Source: Erythrophleum ivorense (lineage: Eukaryota > Streptophyta > Magnoliopsida > Fabales > Fabaceae). Taken from it: 64,000 nucleotides of DNA. This document shows positions 21,867 to 32,702 of this stretch, in pieces. The notes beneath the pieces are model-generated. The model was not told the DNA's origin, did no database searches, and was given only the letters and a program-made list of their open reading frames with translations. Location: contig JAIUCV010000083.1 of the NCBI GenBank assembly GCA_026724425.1, forward strand, positions 1,302,001 to 1,366,000. Direction: 5' to 3'. How positions within the stretch are numbered: the first letter of the stretch is position 1; each line of letters opens with the position of its first letter. Made by a program: the position numbers and the translations under genes.

Positions 21867-22139
21867 GGAGCATAATCTGAATGTATTAGTGAATGAATTT
21901 CTTCTAAAGTATGTTAATTGTAACATCAATTTACTCTTGGTCAACAACATTTTAGTTTGTAATAGGTCTATCATGGTTTCATATTATATGAATAAAATTT
22001 GGTATTTGTTTTTAATAAATACCAATTAGTTTGTAATATGAATAACATTTTAGTTTGTAATTGATAGAACAATTACAATTAATTAATTATTTTTCACGAT
22101 CCATTCCAAAATATGGAGCTATTGTAAAACTGTGAAATG

Positions 22140-22595
22140 CTATGAAAAAATGCTATTATTGATACAATCAATAACACAGTAAAATTGCTATTGTATAATT
22201 TCAGATTGCGTAAACTAAAACGCTATATTAAATGAGAGATAAGATAGCATTTGTTATACTTAAACGAACTTAAAAAGCCGCAACAAAAAAGCGCTATAAT
22301 AAAAGATATGCATATTAATAGTAACGGAATTCATGTGCTATTGAATAATTAAATATCGCAACAGCAAAGCGCTATAATAAAATATTTTAATAACAAATAT
22401 AAAGCGCTATAGTAGACTTTAACACTGCGAAGAAACAACCGCTATATTAAATGATATCACAATAGCAGTACAAATAAGCGCTATAGAAAGAGCTGGACCT
22501 ATTATAACGGGCGCAGAAATAGCGCTTTCTACAACACTATAGTATGTTTAGAAAGCGTTTTTCGGGTGCTATAAATACTCGATTTTCTTGTAGTG
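22140..22595. repeat. CACTA 3' subterminal repeats and terminal inverted repeat
   Basis: At least seven copies of a (A/G)(G/C)CGCTATA-like motif occur in both orientations between about 22150 and 22570 (for example near 22290, 22370, 22403, 22440 and 22478). The sequence ends TTTTCTTGTAGTG at 22595. In En/Spm such motifs bind TNPA. No second terminal repeat is in the window. Confidence 0.8.
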
Positions 22596-22599
22596 TCTG

Positions 22600-23040
22600 C
22601 TTAGACCATTTATGACTTCTAGCATCTTGTAGCACCCATTGTTTCTGATACCAATTTTCACGTATACCTAATTTGCCTTTGTAGTTGAACAACGCCAATT
22701 CACCACAATCATAAGAATTATCCTCTCCTAACATGTGTTCATCTATGTTAATAAAACCGAGCTTCTCAGACCTAACGTCGAAGCAAACTATCACAGAAGA
22801 TTGTCCCATCTCAGCTCCGAAATACAAAACACCATTTATGCATATTTCACCACAGATTCTATAAGTCTCTCTAAAATGGAAGGCAAATTCGATCCTTCTC
22901 CACAAAAGTTTTCCAGACTCCAATGTCAAAACCTGATGAGTATTGGGTCTTTCATCAAGTTCATCAACTGACGAAGTCATACACAACACTGATCGGATCA
23001 TATCCAAGATAGATTCTTGCAATCGTTTCTGTGTCGGGGT
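22600..23040 (-). pseudogene. F-box-associated (FBA) protein fragment
   Basis: The minus strand encodes part of an FBA domain: SSVDELDERPNTHQVLTLES, RRIEFAFHF, ICINGVLYFGAEMG, VVCFDVRSEKLGFI and LFNYKGKLGIR. It is very close to 33170-33560. The match to the conserved YLGYDPIS segment is in another frame, so a frameshift lies near 23000. The F-box end is missing, and both sides are cut: by the CACTA terminus at 22595 and by a palindromic repeat at 23044. Confidence 0.8.
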
Positions 23041-23043
23041 AAT

Positions 23044-23413
23044 TTGTAACAGTCCGTCTCCGGGCCCACTGCCCACGGCACTGCCAGCGCTGCAGCACTA
23101 TACACCCCAACCCCTCTGGTGTACACGGCCACAGCCAGCTGTACCAACCTAGGTTGTTGGTGAGGTTCGAACTCCCTACCTCACCCTTTAAGTAGCCTTC
23201 CCACAAGGAAGCTACCACCAATTGACCTGCAGATCAATTGGTGGTAGCTTCCTTGTGGGAAGGCTACTTAAAGGGTGAGGTAGGGAGTTCGAACCTCACC
23301 AACAACCTAGGTTGGTACAGCTGGCTGTGGCCGTGTACACCAGAGGGGTTGGGGTGTATAGTGCTGCAGCGCTGGCAGTGCCGTGGGCAGTGGGCCCGGA
23401 GACGGACTGTTAC
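23044..23413. repeat. Near-perfect 370-bp palindrome of two inverted repeat units
   Basis: A minus unit (23044-23229) and a plus unit (23230-23413) meet head to head at GACCTGCAGATC. They read as reverse complements over almost their full length, from GTAACAGTCCGTCTCCGGGC to GCCCGGAGACGGACTGTTAC. A transcript would fold into a long hairpin. Confidence 0.85.
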
Positions 23414-23433
23414 AAAAAAGTGCACTTTTTTTT

Positions 23434-23622
23434 TTGTAACAGTCCGTCTCCGGGCCCACCGCCCACGGCACTGCCAGCGCTGCAGCACAATACACCCCAA
23501 CCCCTCAGGTGTACACGGCCACAGCCAGCTGTACCAACCTAGGTTGTTGGTGAGGTTCGAACTCCCTACCTCACCCTTTAAGTAGCCTTCCCCACCGGAA
23601 GCTACCACCAATTGATCTGCAC
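23434..23622 (-). repeat. Single unit of the same repeat family
   Basis: A minus-oriented unit, linked to the palindrome before it by GTGCACTTTTTTTTTT and carrying the same B-box-like GTTCGAAC. Confidence 0.75.
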
Positions 23623-23628
23623 TTTTTT

Positions 23629-24032
23629 TGTAACAGTCCGGGCTCACCACTCAAGGGCTCCCACTCATGGGCCATCCGGCACTGTTATGGGCTGCAGCCC
23701 AATACACCCCAACCCCTCTGGTGTATAAGGCCCACAGCCACTATACCAACCTAGGTTGTTGGTGAGGTTCGAACTCCCTACCTCACCCTTTAAGTAGCCT
23801 TCCCACATGGAAGCTACCACCAATTGATCTGCAGGTCAATTGGTGGTAGCTTCCATGTGGGAAGGCTACTTAAAGGGTGAGGTAGGGAGTTCGAACCTCA
23901 CCAACAACCTAGGTTGGTATAGTGGCTGTGGGCCTTATACACCAGAGGGGTTGGGGTGTATTGGGCTGCAGCCCATAACAGTGCCGGATGGCCCATGAGT
24001 GGGAGCCCTTGAGTGGTGAGCCCGGACTGTTA
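23629..24032. repeat. Near-perfect 400-bp palindrome, variant subfamily
   Basis: A minus unit 23629-23833 and a plus unit 23834-24032 with mirror-image sequences, including GGGCTCACCACTCAAGGGCT and its complement. The variant tail (CATCCGGCACTGTTATGGGC) is shared with 19690-19725, so two subfamilies exist here. Confidence 0.85.
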
Positions 24033-24196
24033 CACCTTTCTAGACTATGTGGAGAATCTGAAGTTAATTTATGTAAGCGTGTTTTCAACGTTTTCATATA
24101 TTATTTACTTTTAGACGTTATATTTTGGGTTTCAATTCTTATCACACTGTCCCCTCTTAATGTTATTTGGATTTCATCATCTTTATAATACATCTG
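24028..24196 (+). pseudogene. 3' end of an F-box-associated gene
   Basis: CACCTTTCTAGACTATGTGG and what follows match 53669-53770 at the end of another F-box pseudogene (TFLDYVENLK). Only the last codons and 3' UTR remain. It ends at the insertion site of the next retrotransposon. Confidence 0.65.
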
Positions 24197-25774
24197 TGAT
24201 GTGTGCCAAACAAGGGTGTGGTATATATGCAAGTAATAAAAACCCTAAGCTAAACATGGTTGCAAGTGCACAACATGTTGTTGTAGTACTTAGGGGTCGA
24301 TCCACAAGAGAATGCGAATTACACATTACACATTTGTAAAGATTTGGTTAAGCTAAATCAATAATATGCAAGGGGGGTTTTGTGTTTTTGTTTTATAAAG
24401 GAAAATCAAATAACAAATGCAACTATACAAACACCATTATTGAACAAAGGACAATCCGCAAAAGACATAAGCCAAATCAATTGAAAAGTTTGTTAAATCC
24501 GATTTCTATGAACTCAAAACACTAAGATGTGGTCATCCCACTTTCGTGGCTCCGACCACCTATGTTTCTTAAACCAATGGACTCAGCTTTCACATGGTCA
24601 TTGAAGAGTGAAACATGCAATAAAATCGAGTAATGATTGTTCACAAAACTCCTTAGGTCTACTTTCATAGCCTAAGACGATTTGCCCATCAAATATTAGG
24701 ACCGGAGATATAACAAGCTTTTGGAGAGTATATCAACCTTGGATCAAGTCGCTAGTTAGCTACTCTAGCAACAAGCTTTAGGTATGAATAAAGATGGTGA
24801 ACCATAAGGTTTCCCTTTCTTTAACAACCGATTCTTGATGGCTTATCATATCATGTCTTCTTTGAAAGATCTATGATTCAATAATGAGTCTAAGGGAGTA
24901 GAGAGGATCTCATGGTTCTAGGGAAAGAAGGCGGAGTGATAGAGATCAAGCCGCCGCTCTTCCCTAGAGAGAAACCTCCAAACCCTAGACTAGAAGCTAA
25001 AACATGCGAGTATGTACAAAGTGCAAAAGAAGAGAAAGAACAAGGAGACCACCTAAGTGGCTCCGGTTTATTAACTGAAAGAAGAAGAGAGTTGTGTCTA
25101 TTGATTCGTGATGATCATACAAGAGGCTAAAAGCAAGTATATATAGGTGAGGGGAGGCTAGGTCGGCTGAGTTAATGCGCAAAGGAGAAGAGGAAACTTT
25201 CCATTTCTTCTCCCCGCGTGAACTTGCTCACCAAGTCTTGAATGAGGCGCGGCTGCCAGCTTCTTTTCGCGTGTAGAGATGTGGGCTTCAGTCATGATGA
25301 GGTTTAGGCTTGGCCCGAAGTGATCCCAGTCCATTTTGCTCATCCAAGCTCCATGGGCTTCACTTACTCGCCAGACGGACATGTCTTGGGAGAAAACGAT
25401 CCTAGGCCGCATTTCTGCTCCAAATAGCCCAATTCCACTTCGTCGCGACGCATGACTCATTTATCTATCTTTCCATATAAAGATCTCATGATTTGGACGT
25501 AGGAAAGACCCTTTGCCGCGGTCATCGTTCGGGCGCTTCGATTCTGTCCGAATGCGGAAACCGGCTAACTTGAGTTTTGTTGAAGCTCTTGACTTGGGAA
25601 CTTGCATGGATCATTGTTTTAAGCTCTTTTGCCTTCTTTTTGCCATTTTGACCTGTTTGCTTCCCAAAACCACAATATACAAGAAAACTACCTCTTGGAT
25701 GCAAAAATCATTATTATTAAGTGAGAATATATAAAGAAAACCAAGGTAAAAACATGTAAAATATGGATATATCA
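24197..25774 (-). repeat. 3' LTR of Athila-like element (left copy)
   Basis: 1578 bp, identical in length to the right LTR. Differences include A/T at 24328 and G/C in CTTGG(G/C)AG near 25388. Confidence 0.96.
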
Positions 25775-25790
25775 ACTCCCCCAGACTTAG
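25775..25790 (-). other. Polypurine tract of Athila-like element
   Basis: Minus strand CTAAGTCTGGGGGAGT, directly before the LTR start TGATATATCC. Confidence 0.85.
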
Positions 25791-26220
25791 CCTTTTGCTT
25801 GTCCTCAAGCAAACTAAGAAAGGAAAAGAGGTTTGAAAACATGAGAACTCTCAATGCATTTTGAAAATCCACGTTTAGCTTATGTTTTAGTAATCCACAT
25901 GAAAAACGGTTTTGGCTTTATGATGAGGAACATAAGTACTTACATTGAGTTTAGCAGTCATCCCAAAGTAACCCACATTCCATATGACCATCCGGGCTCA
26001 CCTCCTTCGACTCCTTTAGTTTTTAAAGGTGCGGTCTCAACTAGGGGATATCGATCAAAGGGGTTATAGGCTCTTACCCATCCTCTTTTTAAAACACATG
26101 TCTTGGCTCTTGCTTCACCTCTCTCTCTTCTCACTTCTTAAGTCGGTTCATCCCTTTTTAGGGTAGCAAGGTATTTTTTTATCCGACTTCTTCTCCTCTT
26201 TGTGGAGGTTTTTGATGGAT

Positions 26221-26340
26221 CTTCCATAGACGCGAGTATTGATGGTTGTAGCCACCTAATCCCCGGTTACTTGGATCAAAGGGTCTTCCATAGACGCGAG
26301 TATTGATGGTGGTAGCCACCTAATCCCCGGTTACTTGGAC
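26221..26340. repeat. 64-bp tandem duplication
   Basis: CTTCCATAGACGCGAGTATT starts at 26221 and again at 26285. The copies differ at few bases. Confidence 0.85.
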
Positions 26341-26710
26341 CTTGGTGCTTTTTCTTAAATTGAAGGGGAGAGAGAGGGGAAACCGAACTCACGTAGACTT
26401 TCACTATTTGATGAGGATGAGGAGTCGTACCCTTTGTAAAACCAAGCCCCTAGCTGAGAAGGTTAAGTTCATTAAGGTGCGGAGTCAAAGGTGGATCCTC
26501 CATTGGCTTTTTGGAAATGTGGCCATTTTTGGTAAACCGATCTGCTCAAAGTGTACATTGAGTGAATGTTGCCAAATACTGTTTCAATGGTCACTTAAAC
26601 ATTAGTGTAACATGGTTAGTTTCAAAGAAAAAGGTCATAATTCTCGGACAAAATTTTGACTCAACAAAACGACTCAAAGGAAAAAGGGAAAAATGAAAAG
26701 AAAAATCAAA

Positions 26711-26778
26711 AAGAACAAACGTGTTAGTAATCCCCCCAGACTTAACTTGCACCGTCCCGGTGGAAGCAAATCCAATTA
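26711..26778 (-). promoter_or_regulatory. Conserved block with internal polypurine-like tract
   Basis: Minus strand GGGACGGTGCAAGTTAAGTC followed by TGGGGGGATT. It is nearly the same as 2737-2805 in the other Athila-like element, although the surrounding sequence has diverged. It could be a second plus-strand priming site. Confidence 0.55.
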
Positions 26779-27083
26779 AGAGGGGTGAAAAAGAAAATTG
26801 AATTTGTTGGGAAAGTGTTTCGGATTTTGTTACCAAAGTGCGACCATAGATCATGAAGAGCGGTTTTGCTTCGTTGAGCGACTCCAGGTGCGATATGACA
26901 ACATCAAATCATTCCTTAGATGAATTTGGTCGGTGAGTTTTCAATCTGAGGGTGTGATTCCGTCCGGTGTGCAGTGTGGTCGTGTAATGCCCGTGTGTCG
27001 GCCAAAAATGAAGGCTGTGGACCACATGATAAACCGTTAAGAATTTTATGAGCGGGATTGAAAATTTACCGTCCAATATGATG

Positions 27084-27570
27084 TTTTAGAGCCGCTGGTG
27101 AAGTATGAGGTCAAACGAACGAGCGGATGTGAGAATCCGTCATCGGGTGGTTTCATCGGCTGGCCGGAAGGTGATGTAGATGACCGCAGCCTGCACCGTG
27201 AACAATTCTCTGACCGATCTTGAAATTCCACCGACCAATCATATATTTTAGGAGCCGTGGTGGAGTTTCAGGGCAAACAAACGAGCGGTTTGGGAGATTC
27301 ATCGTTTGGTGGCCATCCGGGCGATCCGGAGAGGGTGCAATAGACCACAGCCCAAACGGTGATGAATTCCTCGACCGGGCTTGAAAATCCGTCGACCAAC
27401 CTGATATTTTATGACCACTGGAGAATTTTGAGGGCAAACGGACGGGCGGTTTGAGATTTCCTTCACAACGTGGTCTAGATGGCTCCGGGAAGAGATTTTT
27501 GACCATTCTTGAATTTGGCTCGTCCGGTCGTGGATTTGCTTGTGGAAAGCTGAGAACGAAGCTTCAAGAA
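27084..27570. repeat. Degenerate 162-bp tandem repeat
   Basis: TTTTAGAGCCGCTGG at 27084, TTTTAGGAGCCGTGG at 27246 and TTTTATGACCACTGG at 27407 start equivalent units. Each is followed by a GGGCAAACGAACG-like block and a CGACCG..CTTGAAA block. More divergent copies may extend to about 27800. Confidence 0.65.
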
Positions 27571-28117
27571 TCCTTTTCCAGGTGGTGGTATCTTCATGCC
27601 GTGATGTTGGTTTTTGTCGGCCTTCGGTTGCCCGCCATCGACCGGATGTGGCATTGGTGCGTATCTCCTTATCCGTCAAGATTTCTCTGTCCTATCTTTT
27701 GGATTTGTCGACCAACATGGTGTTGTCTGGTCGCCTGTGAAGTTTGGTGGACTTTGGTTGAGCCGTTTGTGAGATGGGTCGATTGGGTCCTCCGTGTTAC
27801 CCGTTTGGCCGGGAAAATGTTACCGGACTTGATATCTTCCATTTGACTCGACCGTTTTGCGAATTTCTTCCACCGATTGATCTCCGTGATCCTCCTCTAG
27901 GATTCCAATAGGTTGACCGCAATGTTGGTCTCCCGGAACAAGGGCGGGATGAGTGGGTGGGATTTGACCGGCTCATGCAAAACTCCTTTGATGGTCTTCT
28001 TTGGCACTTAATCATAAAACATGTGTTTTTGTGTTTTCGTAGATTTTATAAAATTCCCAAAAAATTCAAGTTAATAGTAAATGAAAACCAAAACAAAAAT
28101 TAAAAAGGGAAGAAAAA

Positions 28118-28135
28118 TATGGGTTGCCTCCCATA
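28118..28135 (-). other. Conserved hairpin 3' of gag-protease
   Basis: Minus strand TATGGGAGGCAACCCATA, 42 nt after the gag-protease stop; identical to 2375-2392. Confidence 0.75.
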
Positions 28136-28177
28136 AGCGCTAGTTTTAAGTCTTTATAGCTCGACTCCTTGTGTTCC

Positions 28178-30010
28178 TTAGGTGTTAGGCAAGTGTGGAG
28201 GCTGTAGAAAGCTCCTAGTACTGGATGGCTCCAAGTGCATCTTGTCTTGTAACACTTCTTTGATCAAGTAACCTTGTTGTGCTCCTTCTCCTCCACTTGT
28301 GTACCGAAATCTTTTGGATGAGAAACCGGGAGGTGCAGCAACATAATAGGTATCCTTGTCAACATTGGCTAGAGAGATTCTCCTGTTTGGCCAACCCATA
28401 ATTGCTCCGGCTGTTGCTAAGAAGGACCTCCCAAGTAGAAGGGCTTGGTCATCCGGATCCTCCATAGTGACAACATAGAAATCGGCCGGGATGATGCAAT
28501 CTTCAAAGGAAAGTTGAACATCTCTTACCTTGCCAAGTGGTTTGAATGAAGAGTTGTTGGCAAGTTTTATGCCCATGTTGGTCCGCTCCATGGTCTCGAT
28601 CAATCCCAAACTTCTTGCTATCACAGCCGGCATGAGGTTCACGCTTGAACCGGAATCACACAATGCATCATCAAAGAATTTTCCGTTGATAGAGCAATGT
28701 ATAAGGAAGTAACCTGGGTCATGAAGCTTGTGTAGTGTCCTTGGCGCAGGCATTTCCTCCCTTGCTTCATTATACATCTTCTCCACCTCGGCTAAGCTCC
28801 AATCGTGAGTCCATACAAAGTCTTGAAGGTAAGGGCTCTTGTTGCAAGCGACATCAAAGGGCATATTGCTAGGGAACCTTTTTGCCATAAAATTGAAGTC
28901 ATCAATGGTGTAATCATTTGATGAGCTCGCTTTCCTTTTCTCCTTAGGGACGGGTGGTAGTGAAGATCTTGGAGAGAGTTGTGTTCCTTCCGGCAACTTT
29001 CTTCCTCTTATCCTTGCTGTCCGCTTTCCTTGTCTCTTTTCATCCTCATCCCAAACCACTCTTGGATTGGTCTCTTTAGCACCAAAAGCAACCAAAGCAT
29101 TGTTAGGCTTTGAGTTAGCCGCTTTTGTGCCTTTTGAAGCTCGGTCTCTTTCTTCCATATCCTCCAAGCGTTTGGTGAGGTCTTTGACTACTTTGGATGC
29201 TCCTCCGGTTGTATCTTGCCATAGTGTGGTCTTCTCATGTAGCTCTTTGTATCTCTCTTCCACAAGACGCTTCAAGTCATTGATTGATTCCTTGAATTGT
29301 TCTTGTCCTTCCACCAACATCACCATGGTTGAGTAAAGCTCCTTCTCTCTTTGGTTAACCTCCGACGCTCTCTTCTTGGCTTGGTGAGCCACAAGTGAGA
29401 TTGAGTTGAGGCTTAGGGTTGTACCATTGAGGTTATCTTCTAGGCCGGCGATCTTCTCAACAAGATGGTTATCCATCTCCTTTGAATTCATGTTCAAGTC
29501 TCGGATTGCCTTGGTGGTGCCTCCGAGGGTTGCGGCTTGTTCCTTTATCTCTCCTTCCACTTCAAAACACCTTGTTTCGACTCTCTCCACTTGGTCAGAG
29601 AGGTTTCCGAACTTTCTATCAAGGTCATGCTTTAGAAACTCTAACCTTGTCTCAAGACTTTGGCTAGACTTTCTTTGGATTTCCATGAAGTCTTCTATCA
29701 TGGCCTTGAGATTGTCGTCTCTCCGCCTATTAAGCGCATGCTCTTGGTATGTGGGAAGGTCGGGGCGTGGACGGTGGTGATGATGAGGTGGCTGGTGAGG
29801 TCGGCCTTGATAAACCGGTGATCGGTTTTGATGATAGTGATGATGTTCTTCTCGGCTAGTCTCGGCAAAGAGCGGATGGTGGAAATTTGGGGGGATTGGC
29901 ATTGGGATGAAGTCTCCGGCCGGATTTGAATCATGTGGCCGCCTTTGGACTTCATGGGGAAGTGGTTTTCTTCTTTCAAAGTGGTTACTCGTGCTTGAGT
30001 GATGGCTCAT
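28178..30010 (-). CDS. Gag-protease protein of Athila-like element
   Basis: 610 residues from the ATG at 30010 (MSHHSSTSNHFERR). The frame stays open upstream into the LTR, but the primer binding site lies there, so this start is the sensible one. The N-terminal quarter is His/Pro/Arg-rich. Residues about 100-320 form a long, charged coiled-coil-like region. A Lys/Arg-rich linker follows, then one copy of the module seen twice in the first element. A retropepsin-like domain has D-S-G at about 452-454 and LLGRSFLATAGA near 525. No zinc knuckle and no recognisable capsid-type Gag domain is seen. It probably makes a structural protein and a protease, with reverse transcription supplied by other elements. 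Confidence 0.85.
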   Translation of the reverse strand: MSHHSSTSNHFERRKPLPHEVQRRPHDSNPAGDFIPMPIPPNFHHPLFAETSREEHHHYHQNRSPVYQGRPHQPPHHHHRPRPDLPTYQEHALNRRRDDNLKAMIEDFMEIQRKSSQSLETRLEFLKHDLDRKFGNLSDQVERVETRCFEVEGEIKEQAATLGGTTKAIRDLNMNSKEMDNHLVEKIAGLEDNLNGTTLSLNSISLVAHQAKKRASEVNQREKELYSTMVMLVEGQEQFKESINDLKRLVEERYKELHEKTTLWQDTTGGASKVVKDLTKRLEDMEERDRASKGTKAANSKPNNALVAFGAKETNPRVVWDEDEKRQGKRTARIRGRKLPEGTQLSPRSSLPPVPKEKRKASSSNDYTIDDFNFMAKRFPSNMPFDVACNKSPYLQDFVWTHDWSLAEVEKMYNEAREEMPAPRTLHKLHDPGYFLIHCSINGKFFDDALCDSGSSVNLMPAVIARSLGLIETMERTNMGIKLANNSSFKPLGKVRDVQLSFEDCIIPADFYVVTMEDPDDQALLLGRSFLATAGAIMGWPNRRISLANVDKDTYYVAAPPGFSSKRFRYTSGGEGAQQGYLIKEVLQDKMHLEPSSTRSFLQPPHLPNT

Positions 30011-30121
30011 CCTTAAAGTACCTAAGGAACATAAGTGAAACAAAATTGCAAAAGTTAGTAAACATGAAACAAAAGATCTAGTCTTAACTTTTAATCTCAT
30101 AAACGTGTAAGTGCAATGCAT

Positions 30122-30139
30122 TCCCCGGCAACGGCGCCA
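30122..30139 (-). other. Primer binding site, Asp tRNA
   Basis: Minus strand TGGCGCCGTTGCCGGGGA, complementary to the 3' end of plant Asp tRNA. This primer is known for Athila elements. Confidence 0.85.
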
Positions 30140-30145
30140 AAAACT

Positions 30146-31723
30146 TGATGTGTGCCAAACAAGGGTGTGGTATATATGCAAGTAATAAAAACCCTAAGCT
30201 AAACATGGTTGCAAGTGCACAACATGTTGTTGTAGTACTTAGGGGTCGATCCACAAGAGAATGCGAATTACACATTACTCATTTGTAAAGATTTGGTTAA
30301 GCTAAATCAATAATATGCAAGGGGGGTTTTGTGTTTTTGTTTTATAAAGGAAAATCAAATAACAAATGCAACTATACAAACACCATTATTGAACAAAGGA
30401 CAATCCGCAAAAGACATAAGCCAAATCAATTGAAAAGGTTGTTAAATCCGATTTCTATGAACTCAAAACACTAAGATGTGGTCATCCCACTTTCGTGGCT
30501 CCGACCACCTATGTTTCTTAAACCAATGGACTCAGCTTTCACATGGTCATTGAAGAGTGAAACATGCAATAAAATCGAGTAATGATTGTTCACAAAACTC
30601 CTTAGGTCTACTTTCATAGCCTAAGACGATTTGCCCATCAAATATTAGGACCGGAGATATAACAAGCTTTTGGAGAGTATATCAACCTTGGATCAAGTCG
30701 CTAGTTAGCTACTCTAGCAACAAGCTTTAGGTATGAATAAAGATGGTGAACCATAAGGTTTCCCTTTCTTTAACAACCGATTCTTGATGGCTTATCATAT
30801 CATGTCTTCTTTGAAAGATCTATGATTCAATAATGAGTCTAAGGGAGTAGAGAGGATCTCATGGTTCTAGGGAAAGAAGGCGGAGTGATAGAGATCAAGC
30901 TGCCGCTCATCCCTAGAGAGAAACCTCCAAACCCTAGACTAGAAGCTAAAACATGCGAGTATGTACAAAGTGCAAAAGAAGAGAAAGAACAAGGAGACCA
31001 CCTAAGTGGCTCCGGTTTATTAACTGAAAGAAGAAGAGAGTTGTGTCTATTGATTCGTGATGATCATACAAGAGGCTAAAAGCAAGTATATATAGGTGAG
31101 GGGAGGCTAGGTCGGCTGAGTTAATGCGCAAAGGAGAAGAGGAAACTTTCCATTTCTTCTCCCCGCGTGAACTTGCTCACCAAGTCTTGAATGAGGCGCG
31201 GCTGCCAGCTTCTTTTCGCGTGTAGAGATGTGAGCTTCAGTCATGATGAGGTTTAGGCTTGGCCCGAAGTGATCCCAGTCCATTTTGCTCATCCAAGCTC
31301 CATGGGCTTCACTTACTCGCCAGACGGACATGTCTTGGCAGAAAACGATCCTAGGCCGCATTTCTGCTCCAAATAGCCCAATTCCACTTCGTCGCGACGC
31401 ATGACTCATTTAGCTATCTTTCCATATAAAGATCTCATGATTTGGACGTAGGAAAGACCCTTTGCCGCGGTCATCTTTCGGGCGCTTCGATTCTGTCCGA
31501 ATGCGGAAACCGGCTAACTTGAGTTTTGTTGAAGCTCTTGACTTGGGAACTTGCATGGATCATTGTTTTAAGCTCTTTTGCCTTCTTTTTGCCATTTTGA
31601 CCTGTTTGCTTCCCAAAACCACAATATACAAGAAAACTACCTCTTGGATGCAAAAATCATTATTATTAAGTGAGAATATATAAAGAAAACCAAGGTAAAA
31701 ACATGTAAAATATGGATATATCA
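30146..31723 (-). repeat. 5' LTR of Athila-like element (right copy)
   Basis: 1578 bp with the same ends as the left copy. The promoter of the minus-strand transcript should lie here; on the minus strand CACCTATATATACTTGC near 31090 is a TATA-box candidate. Confidence 0.96.
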
Positions 31724-32702
31724 ATCTGCTAGTTTTTGCTCTTTAAGTTTTCATCGCATGAACACTGGACACATTAATTATTCTGTTTTTCCATCTCTAC
31801 TTTGTCACTCATTTTTTTCTCACTCTAGGCTCATTATTGTTTGATACAGATTGCACGTTTTAGAAATTTCGCAGGAAACACGTGGACGAATGGTTGTTGT
31901 TGTCGAAAATTTCAATCAAATTAATTAACTATGTTGATAACTCAAGTGGTTGAGACATCAATCAAATTCCGTATGTTCAGTTTTACTTACACAATCTTAT
32001 AATATGATACATTTTAAATGGAAGCAAATCTTAGCGGACAAACAAACTCACAACTTCATATGCATCATCGAACCATCCGCTAGTTGTAATACAACAGACT
32101 TTAAACCAAATAACACAAAATTAAAACCAGGGTAAAATGCTGTTTACTGAAGAAAATTTGTAGAGTCCGATGATTATGAACAACAACGTAGGATCATCAT
32201 TTATTTACAATACTATAAGTAAATGGAGTTGCAAAAGAAAAAGATCTTTTAAAGAATTTTCGGTTCCGAGAAGATTCATCTATACCACGAGATTGATGTG
32301 CTCATACACTGCTGAAATTTTTGAGGGATCTAAAATTTGGAAACTTGCTGTTGAGAACTTGCTCGATTGATCTAATTAAATTGTGGATAAAAGTTTTTCT
32401 GGAACTCTGCAAAGTGAAAAGAGAAAAACAATCCTCTGCATAAAAGCTAAGTCTGAAAAGTTTAAGTAGATTGTGGATAAAACTGTTTCTGTCTTCTTTG
32501 TCACTCATTTTCTCTCATCCTTCTCCGGGGGACATAGAGAAAGAAGATTTGTAATAGAGCCCATTTAGGATCGCTGCATAAAGTCTCATACCTAGTATTT
32601 CTTGGGCCTAATCGAGCCCATTTAGGTTTCTTGCATATAAAGTCAGCTGAAATCCAATAAAGAAAGTCTAGGGTTTTTGTTGGTTCGATTGTTCAATCCG
32701 CT
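31724..32702. other. Spacer and F-box gene promoter
   Basis: No gene seen up to the F-box ORF. The stretch 31827-31955 (GGCTCATTATTGTTT...) is repeated at about 33641-33785, downstream of the F-box pseudogene, so a tandem duplication spans the gene. A promoter-like segment with GAGCCCATTTAGG and CATATAAAGTC (about 32612-32645) is shared with the F-box genes at 52810 and 60240. Confidence 0.55.

Larger units (their letters stand above)
14906..22595 (+). mobile_element. CACTA (En/Spm) DNA transposon, 5'-truncated
   Basis: Contains the 3' exons of a TNP2-like transposase, a TNP1-like gene, AT-rich spacer, a small gene, subterminal repeats and a terminal TTTTCTTGTAGTG at 22583-22595. That terminus is the reverse of the CACTACAAGAAAA end typical of plant CACTA elements. 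The left end is missing: the transposase is cut where the LTR ends at 14905. The right end abuts an F-box fragment. A repeat cluster (19476-20134) is nested inside. Confidence 0.88.
25791..28117 (-). other. Noncoding 3' internal region of Athila-like element
   Basis: About 2.3 kb with no convincing gene. It contains a 64-bp tandem duplication (about 26221-26340), the block conserved with the first element (26711-26778), and three or more degenerate copies of a 162-bp tandem repeat (27084-27570). Confidence 0.6.
24197..31723 (-). mobile_element. Complete Athila-like Ty3 element with gag-protease only
   Basis: Two 1578-bp LTRs (24197-25774 and 30146-31723) with TGAT...ATCA ends and a target duplication ATCTG at 24192-24196 and 31724-31728. 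The primer binding site matches Asp tRNA, and the polypurine tract abuts the left LTR. I count about eight differences between LTRs by eye, so insertion is recent. The only coding region is gag-protease; no reverse transcriptase, RNase H or integrase is present, so it is non-autonomous. The insertion site lies in F-box flanking DNA: the sequence after 31728 resembles that after the F-box pseudogene near 53800. Confidence 0.95.

Noticed and set aside
27153..27846. Long open frames on both strands
   Set aside because: They coincide with the 162-bp tandem repeat, occur in several frames at once and show no protein motif.
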